Below are positions 24,890-32,799 of a stretch of 64,000 nt of DNA, piece by piece. The first letter of the stretch is position 1; each line of letters starts with the position of its first letter. Made by a program: the position numbers and the translations under genes. The notes below the pieces were generated by a model. That model ran no database searches. It was given only the letters and a program-made list of their open reading frames with translations, and was not told the origin of the DNA. The stretch lies in contig NZ_JOAX01000023.1 in NCBI RefSeq assembly GCF_000720485.1, positions 1-64,000 on the forward strand. The letters run 5' to 3'. This DNA comes from Streptomyces ochraceiscleroticus. GTDB lineage: Bacteria; Actinomycetota; Actinomycetes; Streptomycetales; Streptomycetaceae.

Positions 24890-24901
24890 CCTGACGTCAG
24901 G
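24890..24901. promoter_or_regulatory. Perfect 12-bp palindrome, candidate GntR/FadR operator
   Basis: CCTGACGTCAGG lies 25 nt before the FadR-family start and in the spacer shared with glnX. It could be an autoregulatory operator for the GntR-type regulator; it could also affect the divergent glnX promoter. Confidence 0.5.
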
Positions 24902-24925
24902 TGACCTGGGAAATGGAGCGGTACG

Positions 24926-25612
24926 GTGCGGACGATACGCAGGGTGTCGCTGGTGGAGACCGCGACCGACGAGATCCGGGAACAGATCCTCAAGGGGGTC
25001 TGGCCGGTGGGCAGCCGCATCCCGCCCGAGAGCGCCCTCTCCGAGACGCTGCAGGTCAGCCGGGCCTCCGTACGGGAGGCCATCCGCGCCCTCGTGCACT
25101 CCGGACTGCTGGAGACCCGGCAGGGCGACGGCACGTTCGTCCTCTCCGACGACGACAGCGCGGTGGCGCTCCGCCGCCGCCTGGAGCGCGCCGAGCTGAC
25201 CCATGTCACGCAGGTCAGGCAGGGTCTGGACGTGATCGCGGCGCGGCAGGCGGCACGGCACCGCACGGACGCCCAGCTCGCCGCGATAGAGGCGGCGCTG
25301 GCCCGGCGCCGGGCGGCGCTCGCGGCCCACGAGGACGAGGCGTTCACCGCCGCCGACGCCGACTTCCACGTCCTGGTCGCCGAGGCCAGCGCCAATCCCG
25401 TACTGGCCGACATCTACCGCTCGCTGAGCACCGCCCTCCGTGCGGAGCTGCGCCGCGCCGCCTGCCTGGACACCGCGACGGCAGCGCCCACCGACCCGCA
25501 CCACGTCCTCGTCGAGGCGATCCGGGAGCGGGACCAGGCGGCCGCGGTGGACGCCGCGGTGAAGCTGCTCGCCGGTCACGTACGGGATCTGGCGCTGCCG
25601 CTGGACGACTGA
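24926..25612 (+). CDS. FadR-family (GntR) transcriptional regulator
   Basis: The 228-residue protein has a GntR winged helix at the N-terminus (VSLVETATDEIREQILKGVW, RIPPESALSETLQVSRASVR, GLLETRQGDGTFV) and a C-terminal FCD domain of helices with metal-binding His/Asp positions (DADFHVLVAEASANP, DPHHVLVEAIRERD, KLLAGHVRDL). FCD regulators usually respond to small organic acids. The target is unknown; no metabolic operon is adjacent. A GTG start with GGAG upstream, and a perfect palindrome in front, suggest autoregulation. Confidence 0.88.
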   Translation: MRTIRRVSLVETATDEIREQILKGVWPVGSRIPPESALSETLQVSRASVREAIRALVHSGLLETRQGDGTFVLSDDDSAVALRRRLERAELTHVTQVRQGLDVIAARQAARHRTDAQLAAIEAALARRRAALAAHEDEAFTAADADFHVLVAEASANPVLADIYRSLSTALRAELRRAACLDTATAAPTDPHHVLVEAIRERDQAAAVDAAVKLLAGHVRDLALPLDD

Positions 25613-25630
25613 CCGTCTGCCGGACGGTTC
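25611..25630. terminator. Short hairpin between convergent regulator genes
   Basis: ACCGTC and GACGGT arms, plus partial CTG/CAG pairing, span the 16-nt gap between the FadR-type stop and the XRE stop and include both stop codons. A weak bidirectional terminator is likely. Confidence 0.4.
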
Positions 25631-26195
25631 AGTGGGCGGATCGCAGGTGGGTGCGCTGTCCGTCGTGGTCGAAGATGCCGAGGATCTCCGCCGGGCCGCC
25701 CTGGGCGCCGAAGGCGTGCGGGACCATGGTGGAGAACTCGGCCGCCTGCCCTTCCTCGACGACGATCCTGCGGTCCCCGAGCAGCAGGACGACGGTCCCG
25801 GACAGCACGGTGAACCAGTCCTGCCCCGGGTGGGCCTTGAGCGCGCCGCTGCCGGTCGGGGCCGGCTCCGTGAGGCGCAGCCTGGCGACGGTGACGCCGG
25901 GGTCCCGCTTCAGCATCCAGGTGGTCAGCCCGCGTGCCGCGTGGTGCTGCGGCCTGATGATCACGTCGTCGGTGGCGGACTCCACGAGCTGGTCCAGCGT
26001 GGCGCCCAGGGCCCGGGCGATCGCGGTCAGCTGGTCCAGGCTGATCCGCCGGTGGCCCGTTTCGATGCGGCTCAGCGTGGAGGGGCTCAGGTAACAACGG
26101 GCGGCCAGATCGTCGAGCGACCAGCCCATCGCGACCCTCAGTCCCCTGATCCGCTTGCGCACGAGGACGTCGAGATCCTCATCTTCTTGCGTCAT
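25629..26195 (-). CDS. XRE-family regulator with C-terminal cupin
   Basis: The 188-residue protein has an N-terminal helix-turn-helix (LRVAMGWSLDDLAARCYLSP, STLSRIETGHRRIS) and a C-terminal cupin barrel (GSGALKAHPGQDWFTVLSGT, VVEEGQAAEFSTMVPHAFGA). HTH-cupin regulators sense a small molecule in the barrel. The ATG at 26195 is embedded in an inverted repeat (CATAC-N8-GTATG), so it probably represses itself and the divergent methyltransferase gene 47 nt away. Confidence 0.87.
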   Translation of the reverse strand: MTQEDEDLDVLVRKRIRGLRVAMGWSLDDLAARCYLSPSTLSRIETGHRRISLDQLTAIARALGATLDQLVESATDDVIIRPQHHAARGLTTWMLKRDPGVTVARLRLTEPAPTGSGALKAHPGQDWFTVLSGTVVLLLGDRRIVVEEGQAAEFSTMVPHAFGAQGGPAEILGIFDHDGQRTHLRSAH

Positions 26196-26210
26196 ACGCA
26201 ATATGGTATG
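26193..26210. promoter_or_regulatory. Inverted repeat overlapping the XRE-cupin start codon
   Basis: CATAC at 26193-26197 and GTATG at 26206-26210, 8-nt spacer. It covers the XRE start codon and lies just upstream of the methyltransferase -10, a position where a bound regulator could affect both genes. Confidence 0.5.
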
Positions 26211-26230
26211 TCGACAGCGCAAGGCGCTCT

Positions 26231-26236
26231 TAGAGT
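26231..26236 (+). promoter_or_regulatory. -10 element of a leaderless methyltransferase mRNA
   Basis: TAGAGT ends 6 nt before the ATG at 26243, placing the transcription start at the start codon itself. No SD is present. A TCGACA at 26211-26216 is a possible but closely spaced -35. Confidence 0.6.
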
Positions 26237-26242
26237 CGAGAC

Positions 26243-27118
26243 ATGGCACCCCACGCGCATCAGCCCCAGCGACACCATCAGCACCACCCTTCCGAACACC
26301 ATGAGCCGTTCGTCGCCGAGCTGCTCGATCTGGAAGGCGACGTCCTGCACGCGCACCTCACCGAGGTGACCGGCCGGCTGGCGGACCTGACCGCGGACCG
26401 GCCCGTGCGCCGGATTCTGGACCTGGGCAGCGGGACCGGTACCGGTACCTTCGCGCTGCTCCGGCGCTTCGAGGACGCCGAGGCGGTCGCCGTCGACGCC
26501 TCTCCGCGGCTCCTGCACCACCTCGAGGGCCGGGCCCGCGAGCTCGGCGTGGCGGATCGGGTGCGCACCGTCGAGGCCGACCTGGACGCGGCGTGGCCGG
26601 ACTTCGGCGGCGTGGACCTGGTGTGGGCGTCGGGGGCCCTGCATCACATGAGCGACCCCGACCGTACGCTGCGCGAGGTGTTCGCGGCGCTCGCCCCGGG
26701 CGGGGTGCTGGCCGTGATCGAGATGGCCGGCGTCCCGTACTTCCTGCCGCACGATCTCGGCATCGGGCGCCCGGGGCTCGAAGCCCGCTGCCGTGCCGCG
26801 CTGGCCGGCGGGCACGCCGAGGCGATGCCGCACCGGGGGGCCGACTGGGGGCCGCTGCTGTCCCGGGCCGGGTTCGCCATCGAGGCCGAGTGCCCGTACA
26901 CCGTCGAGCCGGCACCCCCGCTGCCCGAGGCCACCGGCCGGTACGCCCGGGCGACGCTGAGCCGCATGCGGAACGCGCTCGACGGCCGGGCCGACGCCGA
27001 CGACCTGGCCACGCTCGACGCCCTCCTCGACAGCGACGGACCGCACAGCGTCCTGCACCGCGACGACCTCACCGTCCGCACCGAGCGCACGGTGTGGGCC
27101 GCTCGGCGTCCGGCGTGA
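26243..27118 (+). CDS. Class I SAM-dependent methyltransferase
   Basis: The 291-residue protein has SAM motif I RILDLGSGTGTGTFALLRRF, motif II with acidic ribose-binding Asp (AEAVAVDASPRLLHHL), motif III DLVWASGALHHMSDPDRTLR and motif IV LAPGGVLAVIEM. This is the methyltransferase-11/25 type acting on small molecules; the substrate is unknown. A His-rich N-terminus (APHAHQPQRHHQHHPSEHHE) is unusual and could bind metal. Divergent from the HTH-cupin gene, which likely controls it. Apparently leaderless. Confidence 0.83.
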   Translation: MAPHAHQPQRHHQHHPSEHHEPFVAELLDLEGDVLHAHLTEVTGRLADLTADRPVRRILDLGSGTGTGTFALLRRFEDAEAVAVDASPRLLHHLEGRARELGVADRVRTVEADLDAAWPDFGGVDLVWASGALHHMSDPDRTLREVFAALAPGGVLAVIEMAGVPYFLPHDLGIGRPGLEARCRAALAGGHAEAMPHRGADWGPLLSRAGFAIEAECPYTVEPAPPLPEATGRYARATLSRMRNALDGRADADDLATLDALLDSDGPHSVLHRDDLTVRTERTVWAARRPA

Positions 27119-27156
27119 TCAGCATCAGTCGTGAGCTGCGTCAGTCGTGATCGGCG

Positions 27157-28137
27157 TCAGGCGTAATGGGCGCGCAGGCGGGCGTACGCAGTGTCCGGCG
27201 CGCCCGTCTCGTCCAGTGCCAGCAGGCCGGCGCCGAGTACCGGGGGAGCGGTGACCACCTCCGGCACCGCCTTCGGGGCGCGCTCGGCGAGCAGCGCGAG
27301 CACCGCCTCGTGCAGCACCGGGTGGCGCGCCGCCAGTACGCCGCCGCCGAGGACCACCGGCACCGGCTCGTCCAGCAGGTCCAGGCGGCGCAGCGCGACC
27401 GTGGCCATGAGGACGATCTCCTCGGCCTGGCGCGCCACGAGGGCCCTCGCCACCTCGTCCCCCTCGGCGGCCACCGCGAAGAGCACCGGTACCAGTTCGT
27501 GGCGGCGCTCGGCCGGTACGTCCCCCAGGTGCAGCGCCTCGATCAGCTCCGGCATCCCGGGCAGCCCGAAGTGGGCCGGCAGCCGGTCCGCGAGGGCGCT
27601 GGGCGCGCCCCGCCCGTCCTCGGCCCGCGCCGCCCACCACAGCGCCTCCTCGGCGAGGTGCCCGCCGCCGCCCCAGTCGCCGGAGATGCGCCCGATGGCG
27701 GGGAAGCGCGCGGTACGGCCGTCGGGGCCGAGCCCCGAGCAGTTGATCCCGGCTCCGCAGACCACCGCGACGCCGGTGTGCGGGCCGCCGTCCGGCAGCC
27801 CGGCCCGCAGCAGCGCGAAGGTGTCGTTGGCGACGGTCACGGTGTCCGCCCAGCCACGCGCCGACAGCAGGGCGGCCAGCCGCTCTTCCTCCACGGGCAG
27901 GTCGGCGTTGGCCAGGCAGGCCGACAGATGGCGTACCCGGCCGGCGCCCGCCTGCGCCAGGCCCCTCTGTGCCAGGCCCGCCTGCGCCAGGGCGGCCTCG
28001 ACGAGCTCGGCGAGCCCGGCCACGGCCCGGTCAGCGCCGACCGCGGGCGGCCGGAAGCCGCCGCCGCGGGCCGCGCCGAGCACCGCCCCGTCGGCGCCGA
28101 GCACGGCCACGTCCGTCTTGCTGTTCCCCGCGTCCAC
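27157..28137 (-). CDS. csnK: Glucosamine kinase-type BadF/BadG/ROK-like ATPase (CsnK)
   Basis: The product is a BadF/BadG-family ATPase: VDAGNSKTDVAVLG (phosphate 1), ANDTFALLRAG, VVCGAGINCSG, AIGRISGDWGGGGHLAEEAL and VVLGGGVLAARHP (adenosine/phosphate loops). As last gene of the csn cluster it should phosphorylate glucosamine liberated by CsnH. The start is unclear. The first legal codon close to the domain is the GTG at 28137, which truncates the usual first strand (ALLAV). A good AAGGGAGG precedes a GTC codon at 28164, and a TTG at 28326 overlaps the csnH stop but adds ~60 low-complexity residues. I give the shortest form. Confidence 0.75.
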   Translation of the reverse strand: MDAGNSKTDVAVLGADGAVLGAARGGGFRPPAVGADRAVAGLAELVEAALAQAGLAQRGLAQAGAGRVRHLSACLANADLPVEEERLAALLSARGWADTVTVANDTFALLRAGLPDGGPHTGVAVVCGAGINCSGLGPDGRTARFPAIGRISGDWGGGGHLAEEALWWAARAEDGRGAPSALADRLPAHFGLPGMPELIEALHLGDVPAERRHELVPVLFAVAAEGDEVARALVARQAEEIVLMATVALRRLDLLDEPVPVVLGGGVLAARHPVLHEAVLALLAERAPKAVPEVVTAPPVLGAGLLALDETGAPDTAYARLRAHYA

Positions 28138-28322
28138 GGCGAGGAGCGCGGCCCCGCACGAGACGTTCTCGCGCCGCCTCCCTTGGGTAACCCCCTGCTG
28201 GGGGGACGAGGTAGTTCGATTCGCCCCGTAAGCGCGCGGCCCTGGGCGCGCCGCCCGGCCCTCGCGCCCCTCGCCCCCGGCCCGCGCCCGGTCCGCCGAG
28301 CCCGCCCCGTTGGGTCCCCCGT

Positions 28323-29600
28323 TCAAGCCCACGCCAGATGCTCCCGGTTGTGCGCGAGCAGTTCGTCGGTCAGTCGGTCCGCGTAGTCGATCTGGCCGAT
28401 GAGGGGATGGGCGAGCAGCGCCTCGAAGACGCGGTCCCGGCCGCCCTTCAGGGCCGCCTCCAGCGCCAGGTGTTCGTACGCCGTGACGTTCGCGATCAAA
28501 CCGGCGTACAACGGCTCCAGCGGGCGTACAGGCACCGGTACCGCGCCCCGGGCGTCCACCGTGGCCGGTACCTCGATCACCGCGTCGTCCGGCAGGAACG
28601 GCAGCGTCCCGTTGTTCAGCACGTTCACCACCTGCACGTCCCCGCCCTCCTCGGAATGACGCGTCCGCAGCAGCGAGGACGTCAGCGCGACGGCCGCCTC
28701 CGAGTAGAACGCGCCGCCCCGCTTGCCCAGCAGCTCCGGCTTCTCGTCCAGCGCCGGATCGCCGTACATCCGCAGCAGTTCCCACTCCATCGCCGCGACC
28801 TCGGCGGCGCGGGACGGCTTGGTGCGCAGCTCCCGTACGACCGCGTCGTGCTGGTAGTAGTACCGCAGGTAGTACGAGGGGACCACGCCGAGGCGCTCGA
28901 CCAGGGTGCGCGGCATGTGCAGGTCGGCGGCGATCGTGTCGCCGTGCTCGGCGATCAGCTTCGGCAGCACGTCCTCGCCGCCGACGCGCACGGCCCGCTC
29001 CCAGGTCAGATGGTTCAGCCCGACGTGTTCGAGCTGTACGTCCTGCGGCGCCACGTCCAGCAGCCGCGCGAACTTCCGCTGGAACCCGATCGCCACGTTG
29101 CACAGTCCGACGGCCTTGTGCCCGGCGGTGAGCAGCGCCCGCGTCACGATCCCGACCGGGTTGGTGAAGTCCACGATCCAGGCGTCCGGATTCCGCCGCC
29201 GTACCCGCTCCGCGATGTCCAGCACCACCGGCACCGTACGCAGCGCCTTGGCGAGCCCGCCCGCGCCCGTCGTCTCCTGGCCCACGCACCCGCACTCCAG
29301 CGGCCAGGTCTCGTCCTCGTTGCGCGCCGCCTGTCCGCCGACCCGCAACTGGAGCAGTACCGCGTCCGCGCCGTCCACCCCGGCATCCAGGTCGCCCGTC
29401 CAGCGGATCCGGCCCGGGTGGCCCTGCCGGGCGAAGATCCGCCTGGCCAGCCCGCCGACCAGCTCCAGGCGCTCGGCGGCCGGATCGATCAGGACGAGTT
29501 CGTCCACCGGCAGCACATCGCGCAACCGCGCGAAACCGTCGATGAGTTCGGGGGTGTAGGTCGATCCGCCGCCGACCACCGCAAGCTTGATACCTGTCAT
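28323..29600 (-). CDS. csnH: Glycoside hydrolase family 4 (6-phospho-beta-glucosidase-like), CsnH
   Basis: The 425-residue GH4 enzyme has an NAD-binding N-terminus (KLAVVGGGSTYTPELIDGFA), a metal-binding Cys/His pair (VGLCNVAIGFQRKFA with HVGLNHLTW) and the family segment ECGCVGQETTGAGGLAKALR. GH4 enzymes use NAD+ and Mn2+ in a redox-elimination mechanism to cleave glycosides. In the csn cluster the likely substrates are chito-oligosaccharides built of glucosamine rather than a classical phospho-beta-glucoside. It follows csnG by 7 nt and precedes csnK by 185 nt. Confidence 0.88.
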   Translation of the reverse strand: MTGIKLAVVGGGSTYTPELIDGFARLRDVLPVDELVLIDPAAERLELVGGLARRIFARQGHPGRIRWTGDLDAGVDGADAVLLQLRVGGQAARNEDETWPLECGCVGQETTGAGGLAKALRTVPVVLDIAERVRRRNPDAWIVDFTNPVGIVTRALLTAGHKAVGLCNVAIGFQRKFARLLDVAPQDVQLEHVGLNHLTWERAVRVGGEDVLPKLIAEHGDTIAADLHMPRTLVERLGVVPSYYLRYYYQHDAVVRELRTKPSRAAEVAAMEWELLRMYGDPALDEKPELLGKRGGAFYSEAAVALTSSLLRTRHSEEGGDVQVVNVLNNGTLPFLPDDAVIEVPATVDARGAVPVPVRPLEPLYAGLIANVTAYEHLALEAALKGGRDRVFEALLAHPLIGQIDYADRLTDELLAHNREHLAWA

Positions 29601-29607
29601 CAGTTCC

Positions 29608-30441
29608 TCAGCCCTTGACCCCTGTGAGAGTGACGCCTTCGACGAAGGCGCGCTGCGCGAAGAAGAAAACGACGATCACCGGAGCCATGACCAGCAGCGT
29701 CGCCGCCATGGTGAGGTTCCAGTCGACCATGTGGGCGCTCTTGAACGTCTCCAGTCCGTACGAGAGCGTCCATGCGCCCGGATTCTGCGCGGCATAGATC
29801 TGCGGCCCGAAGTAGTCGTTCCAGCAGTAGAAGAACTGGAAGAGCGCGACGGCCGCGATGCCGGGCTTCGCCATCGGCACGACGATCCGCAGCAGCGTCC
29901 GCAGCTCCCCGCACCCGTCCACCCGCGCCGACTCCAGGTACTCCTTCGGGATCGTCAGCAGGAACTGCCGCAGCAGGAAGATGGAGTACGCGTCCCCGAA
30001 CGCCATGGGGATGATCAGCGGCCACAGCGACCCCGAGAGATGGAACTGCTGGGCCCACACCAGGTACATCGGCACCACGATGACCTGAGGCGGCAGCATC
30101 ATCGTCGAGATCACCAGCAGCATCGCCGTCCGCCGCCCGCGGAAGCGGAACTTGGCCAGCGCGTACGCGACCGGGAGGGACGAGCACACCGTGAACACCG
30201 TGCCCAGCACCGCGTACGTCAGCGAGTTCCGCCACCAGTCCAGGAAGCCCGGCGTGGTGAACACCTGCACGTAGTTGGACCAGTGCCACTCGTGCGGCCA
30301 CAGATCGCCGCTCATCGCCTGCCCGTCGCCCATCACCGAGGTCAGGAAGACGAAGACGAAGGGGAGGAGGAAGAAGAGCGCGGCGGCGACGGCCACGGAG
30401 TGCACCGCGATCCAGTGGAGGAGGCGCTTTCTGCGGATCAT
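29608..30441 (-). CDS. csnG: Sugar ABC transporter permease CsnG
   Basis: The 277-residue integral membrane protein has six predicted helices (HSVAVAAALFFLLPFVFVFL first) and a permease EAA loop (EYLESARVDGCGELRTLLRI). This is the MalG-type inner-membrane component. No ATPase gene is in the cluster, so it probably uses a shared MsiK-like multiple-sugar ATPase encoded elsewhere, as for other Streptomyces sugar importers. It starts 6 nt after csnF and ends 7 nt before csnH. Confidence 0.92.
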   Translation of the reverse strand: MIRRKRLLHWIAVHSVAVAAALFFLLPFVFVFLTSVMGDGQAMSGDLWPHEWHWSNYVQVFTTPGFLDWWRNSLTYAVLGTVFTVCSSLPVAYALAKFRFRGRRTAMLLVISTMMLPPQVIVVPMYLVWAQQFHLSGSLWPLIIPMAFGDAYSIFLLRQFLLTIPKEYLESARVDGCGELRTLLRIVVPMAKPGIAAVALFQFFYCWNDYFGPQIYAAQNPGAWTLSYGLETFKSAHMVDWNLTMAATLLVMAPVIVVFFFAQRAFVEGVTLTGVKG

Positions 30442-30447
30442 GTGGGA

Positions 30448-31401
30448 TCAGTCCTCCGCCGAGAGCAGGCCGGCGCGCTTGCGCATCAGCAACGTGGTGA
30501 AGGCCATCGCGATCGCGAAGAGCACGAGCGAGAGCACGCACGCGGCACCGGTGTTGAAGTTCTGGAAGCCGAGCGAGTAGACGAGCTGCGGCACGGTGAG
30601 CGTGGCGTGGTCCGGATAGCCGGGCTGGATGACCGTGCCGGGCCCGATCGAGACGCCCGAGGCGAGCTTCCCTGCGACCAGGGCCTGTGTGTAGTACTGC
30701 ATCGTCTGTACGACCCCGGTCACCACCGCGAACATCACGATCGGGGTGATCGACGGCCAGGTGACGTACCGGAAACGGGCCCACGCGCCGGCCCCGTCCA
30801 GCTCCGCCGCCTCGTACTGCTCCTTCGGCACGTCCAGCAGCGCGGCCATGAAGATGACCATCAGGTCACCGATGCCCCACAGGGACAGCATCACCAGCGA
30901 CGGCTTGGCCCACGTGGGATCGTTGAACCAGGTCGGCGGCGAGTCGATGCCGACCGCCGACAGGACCTCGTTGACGGGGCCGCCGCCCGGGCTGAGGAGG
31001 AAGACGAAGGCCACGGTCGCGGCGACCGGCGGTGCCAGGTACGGCACGTAGAAGGCGGTACGGAACAGCCCGACGCCGGTCTTGATCTTCGTGACCAGCA
31101 TGCCGATGCCGAGGCCGAAGACCACCCGCAGCGCGACCATGACGACGACGAGCCACAGCGTGTTCCACAGCGCGGGCCCGAAGAGTGGCATCTGCGTGAG
31201 CACGTACGTCCAGTTCCGCAGCCCGACGAAAGTCGGCTCCTTGATCTGGTTGTAGTGCATGAACGAGAAATAGACGGTTGCGAGGAGCGGATACGCGAAG
31301 AAGACCGAGAAGCCGACCAGCCACGGCGAGAGGAATCCGAGCGTACGGAGCCGGGTGCGGCGGTGCTTGCGCCGCAATGCGGGCGCGGGGGAGAGAGCCA
31401 T
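30448..31401 (-). CDS. csnF: Sugar ABC transporter permease CsnF
   Basis: The 317-residue MalF-type permease has a basic N-terminus, six helices (GFLSPWLVGFSVFFAYPLLA first) and the EAA loop EQYEAAELDGAGAWARFRYV. It pairs with CsnG to form the channel for glucosamine oligomers delivered by CsnE. It begins 13 nt after csnE. By family it belongs to the CUT1 oligosaccharide class. Confidence 0.92.
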   Translation of the reverse strand: MALSPAPALRRKHRRTRLRTLGFLSPWLVGFSVFFAYPLLATVYFSFMHYNQIKEPTFVGLRNWTYVLTQMPLFGPALWNTLWLVVVMVALRVVFGLGIGMLVTKIKTGVGLFRTAFYVPYLAPPVAATVAFVFLLSPGGGPVNEVLSAVGIDSPPTWFNDPTWAKPSLVMLSLWGIGDLMVIFMAALLDVPKEQYEAAELDGAGAWARFRYVTWPSITPIVMFAVVTGVVQTMQYYTQALVAGKLASGVSIGPGTVIQPGYPDHATLTVPQLVYSLGFQNFNTGAACVLSLVLFAIAMAFTTLLMRKRAGLLSAED

Positions 31402-31414
31402 GGTGGATGCGACC

Positions 31415-32752
31415 TCAGCTCTTGGACTGGAGGGTGTCGGCGTCTATCTGTGCATCGAGTCCGCGCAGCCCGGCCGGCAGATCGGGCACTTTCCCCGCCT
31501 CCACCTTGTAGGCGAAGTCGCGCAGCGAGACGACGTACTGGCCGCCGTTCGTGGAGGGCGGCAGCGCCGTGCTGTACGGATTGCGCGCGATATCGAGGAA
31601 CGTACGGAACGAGCGGTCACCGTCCAAAGCAGGCGACTTCAACGCGGCTTTCGTGGACGGCACGTTGTGAATGGCATTGGCGAAGCGCACCACTTGCTTT
31701 GTGTCCGCGGTCAGGAACTTCACCAGTTCCCACGCCGCGTTCTGATGCTTGCTGCTGTGCGCGATGCCCGCGACCGTGCCGGTCAGGAAGCCGCGGCCGT
31801 ACGTCTCCGGCCGGTCGTCCGGCACCGGCAGCGGCGCCGTCCCCCACCGGAATTTCGCCTTCGCCTCGTCCAGCATCAGCCCCCGCCACTCACCGTCCAG
31901 GTGCATGGCCAGCTTCCCGGTGAGAAAGGCGTTCTGCGACGACATCTCGTCACCGAACGTCGTGCGGAACTTCTCCAGCGCCGCATACCCGCCCTGCGCC
32001 TTCATCAGCTCGCCGGTCGTCCGGAAGAACTCCGGTACCGTCTTCTCCTTCGCCAGCCGGGAATTGCCCTTGCCGTCGAAGTACGTCGGCCCCCACTGCG
32101 CGAACAGCCGGTCCGGACTGTTCTGGTACATCCGGAAGTTGGGCATGAACCCGACCCGTTCGTACCCGCCGCCCTCGGCCTTCTTCGTCAGCTTCCTGGC
32201 GTCCCGCACCAGCTCCGACATGGTCCGCGGCGGCCGCGCGATGCCCGCTTCCTCGAACGCGTCCTTGTTGTAGTACATGCCGTACACGTCGGCGAGCAGC
32301 GGCAGCGCGCACTGCTTTCCCTCATAACTGCTGTACTCCAGCAGTGTCTTGGGGAAGACCTTCTCCTTCACCAGGTGGCTGCGCGCCATGAACGGATCGA
32401 GGTCCGTCCACATCCCCGAATCGCAGTACTGCCCCACATTGTTGGTCGTGAACGACGACACCACGTCGGGGGCGTCGTTGCCGCCGGCCCGCAGCGCCTG
32501 ATTGGTCGTCTCGTCCGAGACGTTCCCGGTCGCCACGACGTGGATGTTGGGGTGCAATTCCTCGAACCGGGCGAGCGAGCCGTCGATCGCCTTCACTTCC
32601 CCCGGTGCCGACCAGCCGTGCCAGAACTTCAGCGTGACCGGCTTCGTCGGATCGTCCCGGTCGCTGCCGACGCCGGGATTGGCGCAGCCGGCGGCCAGCA
32701 GCAGGGCGACGGCCGCCGCGGTGCCGCGCACGGCGCGTCTTGGTGAGTACAT
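31415..32752 (-). CDS. csnE: Sugar-binding lipoprotein CsnE
   Basis: The 445-residue extracellular solute-binding protein has a lipoprotein signal: RGTAAAVALLLAAGC places the lipidated Cys at 23. The family segments are VTLKFWHGWSAPGEVKAIDG, ARFEELHPNIHVV and GQYVVSLRDFAYKVEAG. It should capture chitosan oligosaccharides for CsnFG. The frame is open far upstream in the csnR region, but ATG 32752 has an SD (GAGAAGGG) at proper spacing. That SD lies in a small hairpin (see the separate entry). Confidence 0.9.
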   Translation of the reverse strand: MYSPRRAVRGTAAAVALLLAAGCANPGVGSDRDDPTKPVTLKFWHGWSAPGEVKAIDGSLARFEELHPNIHVVATGNVSDETTNQALRAGGNDAPDVVSSFTTNNVGQYCDSGMWTDLDPFMARSHLVKEKVFPKTLLEYSSYEGKQCALPLLADVYGMYYNKDAFEEAGIARPPRTMSELVRDARKLTKKAEGGGYERVGFMPNFRMYQNSPDRLFAQWGPTYFDGKGNSRLAKEKTVPEFFRTTGELMKAQGGYAALEKFRTTFGDEMSSQNAFLTGKLAMHLDGEWRGLMLDEAKAKFRWGTAPLPVPDDRPETYGRGFLTGTVAGIAHSSKHQNAAWELVKFLTADTKQVVRFANAIHNVPSTKAALKSPALDGDRSFRTFLDIARNPYSTALPPSTNGGQYVVSLRDFAYKVEAGKVPDLPAGLRGLDAQIDADTLQSKS

Positions 32753-32758
32753 GACATG

Positions 32759-32773
32759 ACCCTTCTCAAGGGT
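32759..32773 (-). promoter_or_regulatory. Hairpin enclosing the csnE ribosome-binding site
   Basis: ACCCTT and AAGGGT form a 6-bp stem around GAG, 6 nt before the csnE ATG. The AAGGG arm is the Shine-Dalgarno itself, so folding would hide it. It could also be an attenuator remnant after csnR, whose stop is 27 nt upstream. Confidence 0.45.
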
Positions 32774-32799
32774 GGGGCAGGGGGCGGGGCCACGGCCCC

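Noticed and set aside
27125..27150. Direct repeat TCAGTCGTGA twice between two convergent genes
   Set aside because: Short, no dyad, no terminator character; left as chance.
27157..29295. 712-codon minus frame including csnK
   Set aside because: The upstream part is csnH out of frame; only the BadF domain is real.
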